Below are positions 60,701 through 64,000 of a stretch of DNA of 64,000 nucleotides, in pieces. Numbering within the stretch: the first letter of the stretch is position 1; each line of letters starts with the position of its first letter. Below the pieces are notes generated by a model. That model had not been told where the DNA came from, did not search any database, and was given only the letters and a program-made list of their open reading frames with translations. The position numbers and the translations under genes are program-made. The stretch is from Pseudonocardia autotrophica. Its GTDB lineage: Bacteria > Actinomycetota > Actinomycetes > Mycobacteriales > Pseudonocardiaceae. The stretch is taken from NCBI RefSeq assembly GCF_000717175.1, contig NZ_JNYD01000023.1, positions 27,148 through 91,147 on the forward strand. Reading direction: 5' to 3'.

Positions 60701-60866
60701 TCGGCGGGCGGCCTACGACGACCCCGGTCGCGCCGTCGAGCGGCTCCGGACGGCGGCCGGCCTGGCCGGGGAACAGGGGAGCGTCGCCCTGCTCGTCCGG
60801 TGCCTCGCCGACCTCGAGGCGCACGGCGTTCCGGCCCCGGCGTTCGGCGTTCGCCCCGCGCCCTGA
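57780..60866 (+). CDS. SARP-like regulator: winged helix-BTAD-AAA ATPase-TPR
   Basis: 1028 residues. N-terminal winged helix (SLLLVAFLVVHAGSPQPRQR, then FWPDSTDDQALTNLRRELHH), BTAD domain (about 95-245: FLAHAGAALDRYRGEFLPGG; AVGTYHRCASVLERELGVAP), AAA ATPase with Walker A LLRGDAGVGKSRLMAEL (near 293-300) and Walker-B-like TIDNLHWCD, and C-terminal TPR-like helices to the end. This is the AfsR-type large SARP architecture. The ATG follows GGAGGTGA. It lies between two promoters carrying heptamer direct repeats, so it probably activates the PIG-L operon and the FAD oxidoreductase. Its ligand is unknown. Confidence 0.92.
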   Translation: MLQVTLLGEQVVRDAAGTVRVRSSRSLLLVAFLVVHAGSPQPRQRIAPLFWPDSTDDQALTNLRRELHHLRALLDDGSSLQVTTRDLCWQDAPDCLVDVREFARSRATALAAETRGDTDAFLAHAGAALDRYRGEFLPGGTEDWILEARAALEEQCVDLLDRVVAARSRAGDPAEAVGPARRRVQLRPLEEAGYRTLMALQAEAGDRAGAVGTYHRCASVLERELGVAPDPLTRSTLNRVLARGGPAPAPATAPARAGRAGTELVGRERELRVLQDRWRAAAAGHPGLVLLRGDAGVGKSRLMAELSGGVRRGGAVVADAQCFGTAGRLALAPVADWLRTPAIRSALTGLDDVWRTEVERLVPASRTRPDAGPPAMVDAWQRHRFHEGITRALLHLGRPVLLTIDNLHWCDPETLAFVTFCLALTPDAPILLVATVRDDPDDHEPGLVQWITRMRATGLLTEVPVPPFDAADTATLVEALTGRAPEPGEAALLQATTGGFPLYIVETARAGDGSGAVPDGRVTAVLVRRLTQTSPAAREIAGLGAAVGRDFTLDLLTEAADLDADAVVGAVDELWRARILRETADGYDFSHDLLRDAAYAQVSPPRRWLLHRRVAQGLEILHAADPDGISAQLAEQYARSGNADKAVAAYRRAADVAAGMFAHGEAVRLLEEALAIVRTLPEGGDRTRRELALLEAVAAPLNAQFGYSSPRLRETLEGAVARAEALGRRESLLNGLVGLWASLFVHGDTEEAHRAAGRALSLVEPDSDLSGPAHFAYGGSALSLGRPAEALEHLDLAAGFGGFHPLSIGTRSDVHGRAFAAHAHWLLGDPGAALTSSTDAIALARKSGNAYALAVALAYGAITHQLRDDRAELGAVVEELRGLCDRFAFAYYGDWGLVLDGWSRADASGTELVRAGIASLEAADAFARMPYWLALLADRYDRDGRRDDAVATLDAALAAGRAHDDLWWIPEVMRRRAAYDDPGRAVERLRTAAGLAGEQGSVALLVRCLADLEAHGVPAPAFGVRPAP

Positions 60867-60881
60867 GCCCGGGCCCCGGAC

Positions 60882-60899
60882 CCGAACGGCTGTTGAACG
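60882..60899 (+). promoter_or_regulatory. Two-heptamer SARP-like site before the FAD oxidoreductase
   Basis: CCGAACG (60882-60888) and TTGAACG (60893-60899) are 11 bases apart, matching the three-copy site at 55158. No third copy or clear -10 follows, so weaker than that site. Confidence 0.5.
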
Positions 60900-60967
60900 G
60901 TCCGTCCGCAGCATGGGTGGGTGTCGCGTCCGAGCACCTCGGAGGCACCGACCGAGAAGGAGCGAGC

Positions 60968-62383
60968 GTGACCACCACGCCTGCGCGCACCACCTCCAGC
61001 ACGCCCTTCACCGACCTCGCGGCCGCCCTGCGCGGCGACCTCGTCCTGCCGGGCGACGCCGGCTACGACGACGCCCGCGCCGTCTACAACGGGATGATCG
61101 ACCAGCGGCCCGCGGCGATCGCCCGCTGCCGCGACACCGCCGACGTGGTCGCGGCGGTGCGCTTCGCCCGCGCCCACGACCTCGAGATCGCGGTACGCAG
61201 CGGCGGGCACCACGCCGCCGGCCTCGGCGTCCGGGACGACGCCCTGGTCGTCGACCTGTCGTCGATGCGGAGCACCACCGTCGACCCCGCCGGGCGCACC
61301 GTCCGGGTCGACGCCGGGTGCACGTGGGGCGACGTCGACCACGCCACGGTGGCGTTCGGGATGGCCACGCCCTCGGGGTTCATCGCCTCGACCGGCGTCG
61401 CGGGCCTGGCCCTCGGCGGCGGCATCGGCTACCTCACGCGCCGGTTCGGCCTGACGGTCGACAACCTCGTCTCCGCCGACGTCGTGCTCGCCGACGGCCA
61501 CGTGGTGACCGCGAGCGCGACGTCGCACCCGGACCTGTTCTGGGCGCTGCGCGGGGGCGGCGGCAACTTCGGGATCGTCACCTCCTTCACCTTCCGCTGC
61601 CACGAGATCGGCGATCGCGGGACCGTCGTCGCCGGCCCGGTCCTCTACAACCTGGCGGACACCGGCGAGGTCCTGCGCTGGTACCGGTCGGTGGTGCCGT
61701 CGCTGCCGGAGGAGCTCAGCGGGTGGTTCGCGCTGCTCACCATCCCGCCCGCGCCGCCCTTCCCGGAGGAGCTGTGGGGCCGCAAGGCCTGCGGCATCGT
61801 CTGGTGCTACACCGGCCCGCACGACCGGGCCGACGAGGTGCTGGCCCCGATCCGCGAGTTCGGCTCGCCGCTGCTCGTCGGGGTGCAGCCGATGCCGTTC
61901 ACGGCGCTGCAGAGCGCCTTCGACGGCCTCTACCCGGCCGGCCTGCAGTGGTACTGGCGGGCCGACTTCTTCGACGAGATCTCCGACGCCGGGATCGCGG
62001 TGCACGAGAAGTTTGGGCCCCTGCTGCCCAGCGGGCACTCGACGATGCACCTGTACCCGATCGACGGCGCGGCGGCGCGCGTGAGGGAGGACGAGACCGC
62101 GTTCGCCTACCGCGACGGCGGCTGGGCCGGCGTGATCGTCGGGGTCGACCCGGACCCGGCCAACGCCGGGGCGATCACCCGGTGGACCAGGGACTACTGG
62201 GACGAGCTGCACCCGACCTCGGCGGGCGGGGCCTACGTCAACTTCCTCATGGACGAGGGCGAGGACCGGGTGCGTGCCTCCTACCGGGGCAACCACGACC
62301 GGCTCGCGCGGGTCAAGCGGCGCTACGACCCGGACAACGTCTTCCACCTCAATCAGAACATCAGGCCGTCCGCGGACGGCTGA
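60968..62383 (+). CDS. BBE-type FAD-binding oxidoreductase
   Basis: 471 residues, no signal peptide. FAD-binding type 4 (PCMH) domain: AVRSGGHHAAGLGVRDDALV (His for 8-alpha attachment of FAD), TPSGFIASTGVAGLALGGGI, GLTVDNLVSADVVLADGHVV, ALRGGGGNFGIVTSFTFRC. Berberine-bridge C-terminus YDPDNVFHLNQNIRP. There is no Cys at the second attachment point of two-point enzymes, so mono-covalent FAD is predicted. Such enzymes oxidise sugars or secondary metabolites. The GTG at 60968 has GAAGGAGC upstream; the ORF continues from the regulator region behind the heptamers. Confidence 0.9.
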   Translation: MTTTPARTTSSTPFTDLAAALRGDLVLPGDAGYDDARAVYNGMIDQRPAAIARCRDTADVVAAVRFARAHDLEIAVRSGGHHAAGLGVRDDALVVDLSSMRSTTVDPAGRTVRVDAGCTWGDVDHATVAFGMATPSGFIASTGVAGLALGGGIGYLTRRFGLTVDNLVSADVVLADGHVVTASATSHPDLFWALRGGGGNFGIVTSFTFRCHEIGDRGTVVAGPVLYNLADTGEVLRWYRSVVPSLPEELSGWFALLTIPPAPPFPEELWGRKACGIVWCYTGPHDRADEVLAPIREFGSPLLVGVQPMPFTALQSAFDGLYPAGLQWYWRADFFDEISDAGIAVHEKFGPLLPSGHSTMHLYPIDGAAARVREDETAFAYRDGGWAGVIVGVDPDPANAGAITRWTRDYWDELHPTSAGGAYVNFLMDEGEDRVRASYRGNHDRLARVKRRYDPDNVFHLNQNIRPSADG

Positions 62384-62466
62384 CGGCACCGGACGGCCGG
62401 GGGCGGGCGGGGCGCGGGGTCCCGCCCGCCGACCCCCGCCGTCGTGCCGGGATCGGAGATCGGATC

Positions 62467-62781
62467 ATGACTCGACTCGTCGCACTGCCGGTCGCCCTCG
62501 TGGTCGCCGCCCTGGTCGTCGCCCACGGGGCACCCGGAGCGGGGATCGCCGCGTCCTGCCTGGTCCTGGCCGCCCTCGGCGTCGTGGGCTGGGGCCTCGT
62601 GCAGCAGCACCGCCGGGGCCGGCTGCGGTTCCGGCTCGTCCAGTTCCGGCCGGCCGCGCCGTTCGCGGGGGTGCTGCCCGCGGGCCGGGACCGGGACCGG
62701 CTGGCGGAGGAGCTGCAGGCCCGGGCGGATGCCCCGGCCCACCTGGTGGACGGGCTGCGGCGGCCCGCGCCGGGACGTTAG
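62467..62781 (+). CDS. Small membrane protein, function unknown
   Basis: 104 residues. Two predicted membrane helices (about 4-22 and 28-46: SCLVLAALGVVGWGLV), then a basic stretch (QQHRRGRLRFRLVQFRP) and a soluble tail with EELQARADAPAHLVDGL. No recognised domain. The ATG at 62467 follows GGAGATC. Converges with the tartrate dehydrogenase three bases away. Confidence 0.7.
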   Translation: MTRLVALPVALVVAALVVAHGAPGAGIAASCLVLAALGVVGWGLVQQHRRGRLRFRLVQFRPAAPFAGVLPAGRDRDRLAEELQARADAPAHLVDGLRRPAPGR

Positions 62782-62784
62782 GGA

Positions 62785-63843
62785 TCAGAGGCGCTCGAGC
62801 AGGGCGCGGGTGAACTCGGCGGTGCCCGCGGTGCCGCCCATGTCCCGGGTCCGGACCCGCCCCTCGGCGAGCTGGGCCCGGACCGCGTCCAGCACCTCGG
62901 CGCCGGCCTCCGGGTGCCCGAGGTGGTCCAGCAGCATGGAGGCGGACCAGATGGCGCCCAACGGGTTCGCCAGGTCCTTGCCCGCGATGTCCGGGGCCGA
63001 GCCGTGCACCGGCTCGAACATCGACGGGAACTCCCGCTCCGGGTTGAGGTTGCCCGACGGCGCGATGCCGATCGAGCCCGCGACCGCGGCGGCGAGGTCG
63101 GACAGGATGTCGCCGAACAGGTTCGACGCCACGATCACGTCGAAGTTCTGCGGCTGCAGCACGAGCTTGGCCGCGAGGGCGTCGATGTGCTCGCTGCGCA
63201 GCTCGACGCCGGGGTGCGCCGCCGCCCGCTCGCCGACGACCTCGTCCCAGAACGGCATGGTGTGGACGATGCCGTTGGACTTGGTGGCGCTCGTGACGTG
63301 CTTGCGCCGGGACTCCGCGAGGGTGAAGGCGTAGTCGGCGATCCGGGCGACCCCGGCGCGGGTGAACACGGCCTCCTGCACGGCCAGCTCCGACGGGAGG
63401 CCGCGGTTCATCCGGCCGCCGATCTCGGAGTACTCGCCCTCGGCGTTCTCCCGGACGACGACGAAGTCCACCTCGCCCGGCCTCGCCCCGGACAGCGGGG
63501 AGGGCACGCCCTCCAGCACCGCGATCGGCCGGAGGTTGACGTACTGGGCGAACGCGCGGCGGATCGGGATCAGCAGCCCCCACAGCGACACGTGGTCCGG
63601 GACGCCCGGCCAGCCGACCGCGCCGAGCAGGATCGCGTCGTGCGTCCGGATCCGGTCGAGCCCGTCGGCCGGCATCATCGCGCCCTCGTGCGCGTGGCGC
63701 TCGCAGGACCAGTCGAACTCGTCGTAGGCGAAGGAGATCCCGTGGCGCCGGCCGACGGCGTCGAGCACGGCGGTGGCCGGCGGGATCACCTCCTGCCCGA
63801 TGCCGTCTCCGGGGATAAGGGCGATCCGGTGTGTCGTGCTCAT
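62785..63843 (-). CDS. Tartrate dehydrogenase/decarboxylase (isopropylmalate-dehydrogenase family)
   Basis: 352 residues. IDH/IMDH family beta-decarboxylating dehydrogenase: IALIPGDGIGQEVIPPATAV, WGLLIPIRRAFAQYVNLRPI, VVVRENAEGEYSEIGGRMNR, TSATKSNGIVHTMPFWDEVV (catalytic Lys), SNLFGDILSDLAAAVAGSIG, FEPVHGSAPDIAGKDLANP. The EGEYSEIGGR and WSCERHAHEGAMMP forms point to the tartrate/D-malate group rather than LeuB. Uses NAD and Mn/Mg to oxidise tartrate or D-malate. GAAGGTGG precedes the ATG. A family B palindrome lies 15 bases upstream of the start. Confidence 0.9.
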   Translation of the reverse strand: MSTTHRIALIPGDGIGQEVIPPATAVLDAVGRRHGISFAYDEFDWSCERHAHEGAMMPADGLDRIRTHDAILLGAVGWPGVPDHVSLWGLLIPIRRAFAQYVNLRPIAVLEGVPSPLSGARPGEVDFVVVRENAEGEYSEIGGRMNRGLPSELAVQEAVFTRAGVARIADYAFTLAESRRKHVTSATKSNGIVHTMPFWDEVVGERAAAHPGVELRSEHIDALAAKLVLQPQNFDVIVASNLFGDILSDLAAAVAGSIGIAPSGNLNPEREFPSMFEPVHGSAPDIAGKDLANPLGAIWSASMLLDHLGHPEAGAEVLDAVRAQLAEGRVRTRDMGGTAGTAEFTRALLERL

Positions 63844-63857
63844 GCGCCCACCTTCCC

Positions 63858-63899
63858 CGTGAGTGGCGATCGTCGCTACAGCGACCATCGCCACTCACG
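63858..63899. repeat. Palindromic repeat, family B, before tartrate dehydrogenase
   Basis: CGTGAGTGGCGATCGTCGC and GCGACCATCGCCACTCACG (two mismatches in the stem) around TACA. It lies just upstream of the ribosome binding site of the minus-strand dehydrogenase, so it is probably in the 5' leader, unlike the copies between 3' ends. Confidence 0.9.
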
Positions 63900-63929
63900 A
63901 CCCTGTGAAGAGAATCGACCGCAGCCGGG

Positions 63930-64000
63930 CTACGCGGTCTTGTCGAGGGTGACCCGGTAGCCGAGGTTGTGGAGTTGGTGGATGAGCCGGTCGCGTTGTC
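63930..64000 (-). CDS. C-terminal end of an unidentified ORF, possibly transposase
   Basis: The minus strand reads open from the right edge to a TAG at 63930, giving 23 residues ending QLHNLGYRVTLDKTA. A short amphipathic helix followed by GYRVTL resembles C-termini of some insertion-sequence transposases, but this is too short to identify. Reported as partial, low confidence. Confidence 0.35.
   Translation of the reverse strand, partial: QRDRLIHQLHNLGYRVTLDKTA

Noticed and set aside
1..64000. tRNA, rRNA genes, prophage or conjugative element
   Set aside because: None was seen; the gene content is metabolic and regulatory, and base composition looks uniform apart from short promoter regions.

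Overview
The window is very GC-rich, gene-dense actinobacterial DNA. GTG starts, 4-nt GTGA/ATGA overlaps, lipoprotein binding proteins, DUF7455, ANTAR and IniB-type proteins and a SARP-like regulator all point to Actinomycetia. The composition and the abundant GAGTCG-type repeats suggest a Pseudonocardia-like member of Pseudonocardiaceae; the genus is an inference, since there is no rRNA here to confirm it.

Layout. 1-12.2 kb: the end of a recCB(D) recombination operon (minus strand), an AT-hook-like protein, a MarR/MFS/universal-stress operon, a PHA-synthase-like hydrolase with a changed active site, a DEAD/DEAH helicase and the small zinc protein DUF7455. 12.5-18.5 kb: a DMT exporter, then a sugar ABC operon (binding protein, ATPase, permease) closed by its ROK regulator. 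18.5-23.1 kb: a 22-bp tandem repeat array, a YcnI-like anchored protein, a small hypothetical gene, a second repeat array, and an Hsp70-transmembrane-beta-propeller protein. 23.3-29.4 kb: a four-gene signalling operon (degenerate kinase, NarL-type regulator, His-less pseudokinase, and a large complete kinase fused to a degenerate dynamin-like GTPase domain). 29.4-36.2 kb: an Ldh2-type dehydrogenase, a GAF-ANTAR protein with a long basic tail, a TPP-riboswitch-controlled pyrimidine ABC transporter, a small BrnT-like gene and an IniB-like protein. 36.5-47.6 kb: a HAD hydrolase and the aerobic cobalamin genes cobL, cobM, cobK and, on the other strand, cobIJ, cobH, cobG; cobN diverges from cobG behind a cobalamin riboswitch. 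47.8-52 kb: a MarR regulator and a formamidase locus (AmiC-like sensor, FmdB, FmdA, MetX-like hydrolase). 52-64 kb: recQ, an MFS transporter, a PIG-L/azlCD/GNAT operon, a SARP/AAA/TPR regulator, an FAD oxidoreductase, a small membrane protein, a tartrate dehydrogenase and the tail of an unidentified ORF at the right edge.

How it fits together. Two metabolite riboswitches tie vitamin supply to gene expression (TPP to pyrimidine uptake, B12 to cobN). The SARP-like regulator is flanked by promoters carrying its family's signature: CCGAACG heptamers at an exact 11-bp period before the PIG-L operon, and a two-copy version before the FAD oxidoreductase.

The most unusual feature is a set of related repeats (22-bp tandem arrays and palindromes of about 40, 90 and 107 bp). 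They lie between genes and also, without breaking the frame, inside three cobalamin genes: the CobI-CobJ linker, CobG and CobN. Second in interest is the signalling operon, in which kinase functions seem to be split among degenerate partners and one kinase carries a GTPase-like tail, next to the membrane Hsp70-propeller protein.
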